A stretch of DNA of 64,000 nt from Olsenella sp. An285 (GTDB lineage Bacteria; Actinomycetota; Coriobacteriia; Coriobacteriales; Atopobiaceae), in NCBI RefSeq assembly GCF_002159625.1, contig NZ_NFIZ01000002.1, positions 124,001 to 188,000 of the forward strand, written 5' to 3'. The position numbers and the translations under genes are program-made. Positions 1-8,011 of this stretch are shown here, one piece after another (the stretch's first letter is position 1; the number at the start of each line of letters is the position of its first letter). Below the pieces are notes generated by a model. That model had not been told where the DNA came from and did no database searches. It was given only the letters and a program-made list of their open reading frames with translations.

Positions 1-1
1 C

Positions 2-685
2 TTGGACTACACGACGCGCGACAAGGCCCTGTGGATCGCGCTTCTCGCCCTGTGCGTGGCGAACGCGGCGGCCTACGTCCTCTGGGCGCTGCCCGCGATG
101 CCGGAGACGGTGCCCACGCACTGGGGCGTCGACGGCACGGCTGACGGCTGGGACAGCAAGGGCTCCACGATCTTCATGGGCGTCGTCATGCCGTTCCTGA
201 TCCTGGCGCTGCTCTTCGCGGTCCCGCACTTCGACCCGCGCGGCGAGAGCTTCAACCGCTTCAAGGGCATCTATCAGGGATTCTCTGCGGCCTTCACGGT
301 ATTCATGGTCGTCATGGCGTGGATCACGCCGCTGACGGCGCTCGGCGCCCTCCCGACAGCGGGCAGCTCGATCGTCAACGTCGTCGCGTTCGGTTTTCTG
401 GGGCTTCTGCTCGTGGGTCTTGGCGTCGCGATGCCGCACATCGAACCCAACTACACCTTTGGCGTGCGCGTGCCGTGGACGCTCGCGGATCCTGAGAACT
501 GGCGGCGCACGCACCGCTTCGCCGGTCCGGTCTTCGTGGTCATGGGCGTGGCCGCGCTCGCGTCTGCGCTTCTCTCCTCCACGGCGCCCGAGCTCACGCT
601 GGTCGTGCTGCTCGTGGCCCTTCTCGGCGGCACGGCGCTCGTCGCGCTCTACAGCTTCCTGTTTTGGAGGGGTGTCATCCACTAG
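2..685 (+). CDS. SdpI/DUF1648-family membrane protein
   Basis: Integral membrane protein of the SdpI (YhfL-like) family. The N-terminal DUF1648 part carries the typical Pro-x-His-Trp sequence near residues 38-41. The C-terminal SdpI part has the diagnostic NYTFGVRVPWT stretch near residues 150-160, followed by the W-x-x-T-H-R segment. Six hydrophobic segments are visible at about 9-30, 56-75, 93-115, 124-145, 173-193 and 198-222. In Bacillus subtilis SdpI gives immunity to the SdpC toxin and binds the repressor SdpR, but most family members are uncharacterised and no sdpC or sdpR homologue is visible here. The only start in the window is a TTG at its very edge, so the true start may lie upstream. 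The length (227 aa) fits the family, so little if anything is missing. Confidence 0.8.
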   Translation: MDYTTRDKALWIALLALCVANAAAYVLWALPAMPETVPTHWGVDGTADGWDSKGSTIFMGVVMPFLILALLFAVPHFDPRGESFNRFKGIYQGFSAAFTVFMVVMAWITPLTALGALPTAGSSIVNVVAFGFLGLLLVGLGVAMPHIEPNYTFGVRVPWTLADPENWRRTHRFAGPVFVVMGVAALASALLSSTAPELTLVVLLVALLGGTALVALYSFLFWRGVIH

Positions 686-710
686 GACTGTCACTTGGGG
701 ACGCTGCCGC

Positions 711-781
711 ATTCGTCGCGCTCGGACGACCACAACACCGCCGTCGCGGCGGACGAATCTGGTCGTTTGAGCGCGATGAGT
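711..781. repeat. Imperfect inverted repeat between convergent genes
   Basis: Arms of the form TCGCGCTC-n2-ACGACCA and its complement lie at about 715-733 and 758-776, with an inner perfect stem CCGCCG/CGGCGG around 739-753. The distal arm (CTGGTCGTTTGAGCGCGA) is the reverse complement of the proximal arm of an element inside the ECF ATPase gene near 20156-20178, so this is a dispersed family. It lies between two convergent genes and may also terminate transcription. Confidence 0.6.
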
Positions 782-830
782 GAAAAACGTCGCAGCCTCT
801 GGCCCTTCTCGTCCCCGGCAACGGCCCCAA

Positions 831-2327
831 TCACAGCTCGCGCACGCGACCGTCGCGGACCTCCCAGGTGCGAGCGGTGCAGGCATCGAGGAACCGCCGG
901 TCGTGGCTCACCAGCAGGAGCGCGCCGGGATAGGCGGCGAGCGCGCGCTCGAGCGCCTCGGTGGAGTGCAGGTCAAGGTGGTTGGTGGGCTCGTCCATGA
1001 CGATGAGCGCGGGATGGCGCAGGATGCCCTCCGCGAGCATGAGCTTGCGAAGCTCCCCGGGGCTCGTGCGCCCGCCCTCGAGGATGCGGTCCGGGTCCGA
1101 GTTGAGCTGTGCCACGGTTGAGAGCACGCGGCCACGGTCAGCCGGCGTCAGGCTCGTCACGCGCCCCACCACGGCGTCGCGCGCCTCCGCCGGTAGCTCC
1201 TGCGGGATGTCCAGCACCTCCAGGCCCAGCCCCGCGTCCGCCGCCTGGGCGAGAAGAACCCGCAGGTGCGAAAGAAGCGTGGACTTTCCGGCGCCGTTGG
1301 GCCCGACGACGCCAACGTGGTCGGTGTTCCCCACCCAGAGCTCGGGAATCTCGAGCGTGCCCTCCGGGCCGCAGGGGATGGTTGCGGGCGGCACGTGCAG
1401 CACGGTGCGGCGGCGGGCGGGCTCGGCATCCATCCAGAGGTCGCCGTCGTAGCGCTTGGTCACTCGGACGGCCGCCAGGCGCTCCCGCGCGGCGACAAGG
1501 CGCGCGTCCATCTGGGACGAGAGGCGCCCTGCCTGCCCGTCCTTGCCGGTGAACACGGCGAGGTCAATCTTGCCGCGTGCGTCGTGGTCGCGTGGGTCCA
1601 GGTTGCGCTTGCTGCGCCGCGCGTCGGCCCGCGCCGCCTCGTGGGCCCGCTTGTCCTTCTCGGCAGCCAGCCGCGCGAGCTCGCGCTTTGCGTTCTGTCG
1701 CTCGGCTGCCGCGGAGCTGCGCTCGAGCTCTGCCTGGTCGTGCGCGGCGCTGTAGCCTCCCGGGCGCACGACGATGCCCCCGGGCTCGAAGGACGCGCAG
1801 CGCGTGGCGAGAAGGTCCACGAGCTCGCGGTCGTGGCTCACGAGGATCCCGATTCCGCGGAAGCGCGCGAGCGCCGCGCCCAGCTGCTCGCGGGCGTCCG
1901 CGTCCAGATGGTTGGTGGGCTCGTCCGCCACGAGGACGTCCGGTCTGCCCCAGAGGGCCGTCGCCACCTGCAGCTTCTTGCGCTCGCCAAAGGAGAGCTC
2001 GCCCCAGCGCCAGGGCATGTCGTCCTCTATCCGAAAGCTCTCGCGCAGCTCTCGGGCATCGCGACCGTAGTCAAGCGCGAAGTCAGCGAGTCCCTCGGGC
2101 GGCTCGTCCGCGTCCTGTGCGACGTAGGAGCAGACCAGGTTGCGCGTGACCGAGCCCGCGTCCGGCTCGATGAGCCCGCACGCGATCTTGGCCAGCGTGG
2201 TCTTGCCGCAGCCGTTGTCGCCCAGAAGCGCGGTCCAGCCGGCGGGGAAGGTGATGGTGAGGTTGCTGATGACGGCCTCGCGGGCCGCGGGGTAGGCGTA
2301 CGTGACGCCGGAGAGCACAAGCTGCAT
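831..2327 (-). CDS. ABC-F family ATPase (ribosome-associated)
   Basis: Soluble protein of 498 aa with two ABC ATPase domains and no membrane segment, the ABC-F layout. Domain 1: Walker A GDNGCGKTT (37-45), signature LSFGERKK (111-118), Walker B with DEPTNHLD (135-142). A charged coiled linker covers about 195-290. Domain 2: GPNGAGKST (342-350), signature SPGELRK (422-428), DEPTNHLD (445-452). ABC-F proteins act at the ribosomal E/P site, either as housekeeping factors (EttA, Uup) or as antibiotic-resistance factors (Vga, Lsa, Msr). I cannot place this one in a subgroup. The ATG at 2327 is chosen over the ATG at 2333 because its GAAGAG Shine-Dalgarno spacing is better. It is divergent from a Tet(M)-like gene, so two ribosome-protection type factors share one intergenic region. 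Confidence 0.85.
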   Translation of the reverse strand: MQLVLSGVTYAYPAAREAVISNLTITFPAGWTALLGDNGCGKTTLAKIACGLIEPDAGSVTRNLVCSYVAQDADEPPEGLADFALDYGRDARELRESFRIEDDMPWRWGELSFGERKKLQVATALWGRPDVLVADEPTNHLDADAREQLGAALARFRGIGILVSHDRELVDLLATRCASFEPGGIVVRPGGYSAAHDQAELERSSAAAERQNAKRELARLAAEKDKRAHEAARADARRSKRNLDPRDHDARGKIDLAVFTGKDGQAGRLSSQMDARLVAARERLAAVRVTKRYDGDLWMDAEPARRRTVLHVPPATIPCGPEGTLEIPELWVGNTDHVGVVGPNGAGKSTLLSHLRVLLAQAADAGLGLEVLDIPQELPAEARDAVVGRVTSLTPADRGRVLSTVAQLNSDPDRILEGGRTSPGELRKLMLAEGILRHPALIVMDEPTNHLDLHSTEALERALAAYPGALLLVSHDRRFLDACTARTWEVRDGRVREL

Positions 2328-2346
2328 AGACATCTCTTCTCTGGCA

Positions 2347-2377
2347 ACTTGACAAGGGGACAGTCCCTTTGTCACGT
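2347..2377. repeat. GGGGACAGTCCC-core palindrome, copy 1
   Basis: Near-perfect palindrome centred on GGGGACAGTCCC with flanking GACAA/TTGTC. It lies just upstream of the ABC-F start, in its 5' leader. It shares the sequence type of the copy at 45356-45394 (flank GTGACAAAGGGAC). Confidence 0.75.
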
Positions 2378-2498
2378 TATGCTGCCATCGGTGGTTTCTT
2401 GGCCGAGGATGTCTAGCGGATGCGCACGGCTCCGGGTCCTTTCGACGGGGTTACGTCGCCGTTAGTATGCCGTGGCGGCGCATTACCGTCAAGCCTTC

Positions 2499-2570
2499 CA
2501 ATCACCATGTTTCTCCGGACAAAATGGCGTTCTGGTAGCCTAGATTATGTCCGGAAAAACATGGTGATTG
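2499..2570. repeat. Long hairpin upstream of the Tet(M)-like gene
   Basis: Two 27-bp arms (2499-2525 and 2544-2570) are complementary except at two positions and are separated by an 18-nt loop. The arms are AT-richer than their surroundings and contain TCCGGACA. The hairpin ends 33 nt before the GTG start of the Tet(M)-like gene, where known tetracycline-protection genes often carry leader attenuators. It could be an attenuator, an operator or a mobile palindrome. No leader peptide was convincing. Confidence 0.6.
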
Positions 2571-2603
2571 AAGAGAGTGCGAGAAGGACGAGGAGGTTGA
2601 CGC

Positions 2604-4607
2604 GTGAGGCAGGCGGTCGTGGGGTTGCTGGCGCACGTCGACGCGGGCAAGACCACGCTCGCGGAGGCGATGCTCGCCACGGCGGGCGCCATCCGTGCGG
2701 CGGGGCGCGTGGACAGCGGCGACTCGCACCTGGACACCGACGCCATGGAGCGCGAGCGCGGCATCACGATCTTCTCATCCAGCGCGGCGCTCGACTGGGA
2801 CGGCGCCCACCTCATGCTCGTGGACGCGCCCGGCCACGTGGACTTCTCCGCGGAGGCCGAGCGCACGCTGCAGGCGCTCGACTACGCGATCCTTGTGGTG
2901 GGCGCAAACGACGGCGTCCAGGGCCACACCGAGACGCTCTGGGACCTGCTCGAGCGCCATGCGATTCCGACCTTTGTCTTCGTGAACAAGTGCGACCTGG
3001 AGAACGCGGGGCGAGAAGAACTTCTCGCAGAGCTCTCCGCCCGCCTCTCGATGGGCTGCGTCGACGCGGCGGCGCTGCTCGCCGGCGACGCGGAGGCCCT
3101 GGAGGAGGCGGCGGCGAGCGACGAGGCAGCTTTGGAGGAGTACCTGGAGAGCGGGGCGCTCGCGTCCGGTACGCTGCGGCGCCTGATTGCAGAGCGTGCC
3201 GTCTTCCCGTGCTTCTTTGGCGCGGCGCTGCGCGACGACGGCGTGCGGGAGCTGCTCGACGGGCTCTCCGATCTCATTGTCGAGAAGGACTGGCCCACGG
3301 AGTTTTCTGCCCGCGTCTACCGCGTCTCGCGCTCGGCCCGCGGCGAGCGGCTCGCCTGGGTGAAGGTGACGGGCGGTGACCTGCGTGCCAAGATGCAGCT
3401 TGCGGGCAGCGACCGGGGAGCCCCGTGGCAGGAGAAGGTCAACGAGGTGCGTCTCTACCAGGGTGCGAGCTTCGAGACCGTCCCCGAGGTGCCCGCGGGG
3501 CGAATCTGTGCCGTCACGGGCCTCACGCACGTCGTCCCCGGGAGCGCCCTCGGCGCCGAGCCCGCCGGCGAGCGCCCGGTGCTCGCGCCCGTTCTGTCCT
3601 ACCAGGTGATCCCCGAGCCCGGGTCGGACGTCTCCGCGCTCGTGCGGGCGCTGCGCGAGCTCGCGGACGAGGACCCGCTGCTCGGCGTGACCTGGCAGGA
3701 GCAGCTTCAGGAGGCGCACGTCCAGCTCATGGGCGAGGTCCAGCAGGACGTGATTGCGGAGCTGCTGCGGGAGCGCTACGGCATGAGCGTCACCTTTGGC
3801 CCGGGCGGCATCCTCTACAAGGAGACCGTGACCGCGCCCGCCGAGGGCGTGGGGCACTTCGAGCCGCTGCGCCACTACGCCGAGGCGCGCCTCTCGGTGG
3901 AGCCGCTCCCGCGCGGCGCCGGCGTGGAGTTTGGCACGCGCTGCTCCACCGACGACCTCGACCTCAACTGGCAGCGCCTCGTCCTCACCAATGCCATGGA
4001 GCGCGATCACCTGGGGCCCCTCGCGGGCGCGCCGCTCACGGACGTGCGCATCACGCTGCTCGCGGGTCGCGCGCACCCCAAGCACACCGAGGGCGGCGAC
4101 TTCCGCCAGGCCACCTACCGCGCCGTCCGTCAGGCGCTCATGGGTGCCCGCGAGCGCGGGGAGTGCCTGCTCCTTGAGCCGTGGTATCGCTTCCGCCTGA
4201 CGGTACCGGCGGACCGCGTGGGCCGCGCGCTCACGGACCTCACGCGCATGGCCGCCGTCTTTGAGGCCCCCGCTGCGTCCGGCGAGACGGCGCGCATCAC
4301 GGGTGAGGTGCCTGCCTCCGAGGTGGGGGAGTACGCGCTCGAGGTCGCGCGCTACACGGGAGGGCGCGGGCGCATCTCGCTCGAGCTCGCGGGCTACCTG
4401 CCCTGCCACAACGCCGACGAGGTCATCGCCGCCGCGGCCTACGACCCCGAGGCCGATCTTCCCAACACGCCGGACTCCGTGTTCTGCAGCCACGGCGCCG
4501 GCCACACCGTCAAGTGGTACGACGTTCCCGAGCACGCTCACACCGAGGTCGACCCCGCGCGCCTGCGCCCGTACCGTGCCGCGGACGCCGCGTTCTTCTC
4601 GAAATAG
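2604..4607 (+). CDS. Tet(M)-like ribosome-protection GTPase
   Basis: EF-G-like translational GTPase of 667 aa (Tet(M)/Tet(O)/Tet(W) proteins are about 640). G1 AHVDAGKT (10-17), the switch region RGITI (52-56), G3 DAPGH (74-78) and G4 NKCD (128-131) are intact. The C-terminal part keeps the family hallmark around GYLPCHNADEV and ends with a HGAGHTVKWYDVP-type segment. The family removes tetracycline from the ribosomal A site. Chromosomal Coriobacteriia paralogues are often annotated only as translation-factor GTPases, so resistance is not assured. The GTG start at 2604 has AGGAGG at 2591-2596. A long hairpin lies in the leader and an ABC-F gene is divergent. Insertions in the G domain after residue 150 make it slightly longer than classical Tet proteins. 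Confidence 0.85.
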   Translation: MRQAVVGLLAHVDAGKTTLAEAMLATAGAIRAAGRVDSGDSHLDTDAMERERGITIFSSSAALDWDGAHLMLVDAPGHVDFSAEAERTLQALDYAILVVGANDGVQGHTETLWDLLERHAIPTFVFVNKCDLENAGREELLAELSARLSMGCVDAAALLAGDAEALEEAAASDEAALEEYLESGALASGTLRRLIAERAVFPCFFGAALRDDGVRELLDGLSDLIVEKDWPTEFSARVYRVSRSARGERLAWVKVTGGDLRAKMQLAGSDRGAPWQEKVNEVRLYQGASFETVPEVPAGRICAVTGLTHVVPGSALGAEPAGERPVLAPVLSYQVIPEPGSDVSALVRALRELADEDPLLGVTWQEQLQEAHVQLMGEVQQDVIAELLRERYGMSVTFGPGGILYKETVTAPAEGVGHFEPLRHYAEARLSVEPLPRGAGVEFGTRCSTDDLDLNWQRLVLTNAMERDHLGPLAGAPLTDVRITLLAGRAHPKHTEGGDFRQATYRAVRQALMGARERGECLLLEPWYRFRLTVPADRVGRALTDLTRMAAVFEAPAASGETARITGEVPASEVGEYALEVARYTGGRGRISLELAGYLPCHNADEVIAAAAYDPEADLPNTPDSVFCSHGAGHTVKWYDVPEHAHTEVDPARLRPYRAADAAFFSK

Positions 4608-4650
4608 GGCAAAAGGGCCTGCCCCCTCGAATCACGTTTCGTGTCCGCGT

Positions 4651-4805
4651 CCCCTTTGAGGCTATGTACACTGCGCATACCGGGTGTGTACAGTCCGTCT
4701 GAGGTCCTTCTCGCATAACCGCAGGTCGGGGGCATAGGCGAGAAGAGCACGCGGGTCGAGGACCGTACATACCAGGTATGTACACTGAGCATACCCTCAA
4801 AGGGG
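4651..4805. repeat. MITE-like element, copy 1 (about 155 bp)
   Basis: Terminal inverted repeats run from CCCCTTTGAGG-n-TATG at the left to CATACCCTCAAAGGGG at the right. Internal GTATGTACAC-type repeats follow. In the middle are a GTCCTTCTCG (from 4702) and a GCGAGAAGAGC (4738 region) in inverted orientation. It fills most of the gap between two convergent genes. It has the same ends and plan as elements at 5938-6080 and 41564-41707. No ORF is credible inside. Confidence 0.65.
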
Positions 4806-4836
4806 GCGCGAGGAGCAGGGCCGTCGCTCGCCCGTC

Positions 4837-5835
4837 TCACACCAGGTCGTACGGCATCTCGCGCGCGAAGAGGTAGAAGAGCGCGAGCGCGGGCCAGAGA
4901 ATCGGCAGGTAGAGGTACGCCGCCCCCAGGACCGCCAGGCGCAGGGCGTAGAACGCCAGGCGCCGAGCCCCCGTGCGCTCGCGCGTCTCGCAGCTCATGC
5001 GCACGAACGAGCCACCCGGCGTGGAGCCGCCGTGCAGCCAGGGGCGCACGCCCTCCACCCAGACGAACGCGGCGGCGGTGAGCCAGAGCACCCACGGTTC
5101 GTCCGCCCAGCGCTCTCCGCCGGGGACGTTTCGCAGCGCCAGCGCGATGGCAGCGGCGGCCGTCACCGCCACGATCGAGACGAGCGTCGTGTCCAGCCAG
5201 AGCGCCACGCCGCGGCGCACGAAGCCCGGCGAGCGCGTGACCTCTCCCTCCTGGGCAAGGGCGCCGGGAGGCAGGACGCGGCCGAGCGCCGCCGCGCACA
5301 TCCAGCCCAGCGCCGCACCGGAGGTGTTGTAGATGAGGTCATCCACGTCTGCCGTGCGATAGGCGTAGTCGTAGATGCCAAAGAGCCCCGTGCCCTGCGC
5401 GGCCTCGATGCAAAGCGACGCTAGGAGCCCCACGAGGACAGAGCACCAGAATCCCCAGCGCAGCAGCCGACCCGCGATGAAGCCCAACGGCATGAACAGC
5501 ACCACGTTGAACGCTATCTGCGGCAGCGTGCTCACGCCCTCGCGCCGGAAGTCGTCCACGAAGGCAAGGGGGTCCAGCTGCCACGGCACCCCGTAGGTGA
5601 TGCCGAGGCCGGAGCTCCCGCTCGGCAGCGGGTAGAGCGTGAAGCACCCCAGGCCCAGCACGTAGAGCACCGCGAGGTAGGTGGTGAGCGCCGAGCCAAA
5701 CCGCAGCCTGCCGTCGCGGTGGTAGAGCCACGCCAGAATCGGCAGCGTGAGCGCGGCGGACGCCAGCGGCCAGAGCGCCAGCGCCGCGAGGAAGTTCTCG
5801 GTGTACCCGGAGAGGAAACGCCTGATGAGGTTCAT
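4837..5835 (-). CDS. VanZ-RDD fusion membrane protein
   Basis: Predicted polytopic membrane protein of about 332 aa. The N-terminal two thirds look like VanZ: several hydrophobic helices with a conserved stretch around NVVLFMPLGF and the acidic end-of-domain YAYRTADVDDLIYNTSGA. The C-terminal third resembles an RDD domain, starting near VRRGVALWLDTTL, with the Arg and Asp residues that name the family. VanZ is associated with teicoplanin resistance in enterococci but its biochemical role is unclear. RDD domains are thought to act in membrane transport. The ATG at 5835 (MNLIRRFL) is preferred because upstream in-frame codons run back into a repeat element. A GAGAAGAAC motif sits 7 nt upstream of this start, in Shine-Dalgarno position. 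An alternative start is the ATG at 5871. Confidence 0.75.
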   Translation of the reverse strand: MNLIRRFLSGYTENFLAALALWPLASAALTLPILAWLYHRDGRLRFGSALTTYLAVLYVLGLGCFTLYPLPSGSSGLGITYGVPWQLDPLAFVDDFRREGVSTLPQIAFNVVLFMPLGFIAGRLLRWGFWCSVLVGLLASLCIEAAQGTGLFGIYDYAYRTADVDDLIYNTSGAALGWMCAAALGRVLPPGALAQEGEVTRSPGFVRRGVALWLDTTLVSIVAVTAAAAIALALRNVPGGERWADEPWVLWLTAAAFVWVEGVRPWLHGGSTPGGSFVRMSCETRERTGARRLAFYALRLAVLGAAYLYLPILWPALALFYLFAREMPYDLV

Positions 5836-5937
5836 GTTGTCCGTTCTTCTCGTCTCTTCGCGCGGCCTCATTGTCTCCCAGAGGCGTGCTCGCCGCCATC
5901 GAAATGGCTTACGGTTTCGCAAGGGTCGGACTCGTCC

Positions 5938-6080
5938 TGAGGGCATGTGCACCCAGCCTTGGGGTATGTACACCGCGCCTCGAGGTTCTTCTCGCGAAGT
6001 CGCAGGTCAGCGCCACGGCCGAGAAGAACGAGCGGGTCGGGAAGTGCACATACCCTCGAGGGGTGGTGCACATACCCTCA
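5938..6080. repeat. MITE-like element, copy 2 (about 143 bp)
   Basis: Ends TGAGGGCATGTGCAC (5938-5952) and GTGCACATACCCTCA (6066-6080) are complementary with one mismatch. GTTCTTCTCG (5985) and CGAGAAGAAC (6020) form an inverted pair in the middle. It occupies the gap between the divergent VanZ-RDD and MFS genes. Confidence 0.7.
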
Positions 6081-6099
6081 TCACAGCGCCAATGCGGGG

Positions 6100-6128
6100 G
6101 TGACATCTCCAAAATGGCGCGCTATCAT
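6100..6128 (+). promoter_or_regulatory. Promoter of the MFS gene
   Basis: A -35 like GTGACA (6100-6105) and a -10 TATCAT (6123-6128) are separated by 17 nt and followed by the operator at the expected transcription start. Confidence 0.6.
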
Positions 6129-6132
6129 GTAT

Positions 6133-6146
6133 TGGAAACGTTTCCA
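6133..6146. promoter_or_regulatory. LacI/CcpA-type operator
   Basis: Perfect 14-bp palindrome TGGAAACGTTTCCA with the central CG step typical of LacI-family operators. It overlaps the predicted transcription start, so a bound regulator would repress the MFS gene. No LacI-family gene is present in the window. Confidence 0.7.
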
Positions 6147-6188
6147 CTCCAGCAGTGAGCGCCGATAGCAGGAAGGGAGGCCCCGCAC

Positions 6189-7400
6189 ATGACCCTCGTT
6201 CTTCTCGTCGTCATCTACGTGGCATTTGTCGGCCTGGGCATTCCCGACTCGCTCTTTGGCGCGGCGTGGCCCGCCATCTACGCGGACCTTGGCCTCCCGG
6301 TCTCCCTGGGCAGCGTCATCACCATGATCGTGAGCTGCGGGACCATCGTCTCCAGCCTTGCCTCCGCCGCCGTGATCAACCGCTTTGGGACCGGACGCGT
6401 GACGGCGGTCTCCACCACGCTCACCGCGCTCGCCCTCCTGGGCTTTGCACTTGCGCCGAGCCTCGTGTGGCTGTGTCTGCTCGCCATCCCGCTTGGCCTG
6501 GGCGCGGGCTCCATCGACACGGCGCTCAACAACTACGTTGCGCTCCACTACCACGCCACGCACATGAACTTCCTGCACTGTGCGTACGGTGTGGGCGTGA
6601 CCATCAGCCCGTTCATCATGTCCGTCGCGCTCTCCTCCGGCACCTGGCGCGAGGGCTACCTCGGTGCCGCGGCCTGCCAGGCGGCGATCGCCCTTCTCAC
6701 CATTGCCATCCTGCCGCTCTGGGGCAAGGTCGCCCACGTTCACGAGGAACAGGGCGAGAAGGACGTGGAGCCCCGCACGGAGAGCCCGCTCACGCTGGTC
6801 CGCCGGCGCGACGTGCGCCTTGCCTGTCTGATCTTCCTGGCGTCCGTTGCCATCGAGGGCATCTGCAACTCCTGGGGCACGAGCTACCTCGTCAACGCGC
6901 GCGGCATGGGGGCCGGGGACGCTGCGGGCATGATCACGGTCTACTACGTGGGCGTGACGGCCGGGCGCTTTCTCTCCGGCGTGCTCGCCAACCGCCTCTC
7001 GAGCAAGCAGCTCGTGGGGCTGGGGCAGCTGGTCACCCTCACTGCCGTGCTCGTGCTGCTGGCGCCGCTGCCGCTCTCCGCCGCGCCGGTGGGCCTCTTC
7101 CTCGTGGGGTTTGGCAACAGCCCGCTCTACCCCAACATGCTGCATCTCACGCCGCGCCTCTTTGGCCGCGAGCTCTCGCAGTCGGTCATCGGCGTGCAGA
7201 TGGCCGCGTCCTACGTGGGATCGCTCGCGCTCGCGCCGCTCTTTGGCGTGGTGGGGGAGGCCTTCGGGTTCTGGCTCTTCCCCGTGGCGCTGCTCGTGCT
7301 GACCCTCGTGGTGGTTGCCGCCTTCGTCGCGCTCATGGTCCTCAAGGGCTGGGAGCCGCGCCGCGCGGCCGAGCGCCTCGCGCGCAGGAGCAGGGGATAG
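6189..7400 (+). CDS. MFS transporter
   Basis: Major facilitator superfamily permease of 403 aa with about 12 hydrophobic segments and a charged central loop near residues 182-195 that separates the two halves. The N-terminal GIPDSLFGAAWPAI stretch is typical of the FucP/YfkF-like sugar-permease branch. The ATG is preceded by a strong AGGAAGGGAGG. The LacI-type operator overlapping its promoter suggests carbohydrate or nucleoside control, so a sugar-type substrate is plausible but unproven. GTTCTTCTC overlaps codons 4-6. The gene is transcribed alone, with a PH-domain gene about 108 bp downstream. Confidence 0.85.
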   Translation: MTLVLLVVIYVAFVGLGIPDSLFGAAWPAIYADLGLPVSLGSVITMIVSCGTIVSSLASAAVINRFGTGRVTAVSTTLTALALLGFALAPSLVWLCLLAIPLGLGAGSIDTALNNYVALHYHATHMNFLHCAYGVGVTISPFIMSVALSSGTWREGYLGAAACQAAIALLTIAILPLWGKVAHVHEEQGEKDVEPRTESPLTLVRRRDVRLACLIFLASVAIEGICNSWGTSYLVNARGMGAGDAAGMITVYYVGVTAGRFLSGVLANRLSSKQLVGLGQLVTLTAVLVLLAPLPLSAAPVGLFLVGFGNSPLYPNMLHLTPRLFGRELSQSVIGVQMAASYVGSLALAPLFGVVGEAFGFWLFPVALLVLTLVVVAAFVALMVLKGWEPRRAAERLARRSRG

Positions 7401-7507
7401 CCGCGCCGCCCGCCCTCTGCTGCCCCTCGCGGCGCTCCGCCTGCGTGGCGCTGTGCTACCGTTTCCATCAGGCGGGCTGGGCGAGCAGGCGAGAAGGGCG
7501 GTGGGCC

Positions 7508-8011
7508 ATGCGCATCTACAAGGGCAATCCGGAGCTGGTCTTCCGCGGCAGGGTCGCCCCGTGGTACGGCGTCCTCTCCGGCGTGGTCGCCGCTGCGGCG
7601 GCGGTGCTGGCGCTGCAGCCGGGGATGCCGGCCGTCGTGCCGGCCATCGTGCTGGTGGCCGCCGCGATCTTCCTCTGGCCCATCGTGGTCCGCAACCGTG
7701 TGGAGCTCTACGCCAACCGCCTGGAGATCGTCTCTGGCTGGGGCCGCACGATCATCCCCTATGACCACGTGCGCGACGTGCGCCGCTCCGCCGGCGCGCT
7801 CGTACCGGAAGAGTTCACCGGACACGTGGCGGCCGCCTCGACGGACGCGGTCTTCATCGATGCGCCGATGGACGGCGACGCCGTGGTCTCTGTCCTCGGC
7901 AACGACCACCTAGTGACGGAGCTGCGCCGTCGCGCCGGGCTCGACGCGCCGGCGCCCTCGCCCGCGACGTCCGATCCTACGCCGGCTTCCGCGCCACGAC
8001 GGCAAAGGTAA
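7508..8011 (+). CDS. Membrane PH-domain-like protein
   Basis: Small protein of 167 aa with two hydrophobic helices at about 18-37 and 41-62. A beta-rich segment follows (RVELYANRLEIVSGWGRTII), typical of bacterial PH-like (bPH) domains, with an alanine/proline-rich tail. The function is unknown; bPH membrane proteins often sit in envelope-stress or transport loci. Its last 35 bp overlap the 3' end of the convergent methyltransferase gene. Confidence 0.65.
   Translation: MRIYKGNPELVFRGRVAPWYGVLSGVVAAAAAVLALQPGMPAVVPAIVLVAAAIFLWPIVVRNRVELYANRLEIVSGWGRTIIPYDHVRDVRRSAGALVPEEFTGHVAAASTDAVFIDAPMDGDAVVSVLGNDHLVTELRRRAGLDAPAPSPATSDPTPASAPRRQR

Noticed and set aside
2-685. Complete Sdp toxin-immunity locus
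   Set aside because: Only the SdpI-like protein is visible; no SdpC toxin or SdpR repressor gene is adjacent within the window.
2775-4541. 588-codon antisense frame within the Tet(M)-like gene
   Set aside because: Shadow of a strongly coding gene with intact GTPase motifs; no ribosome site or motif.
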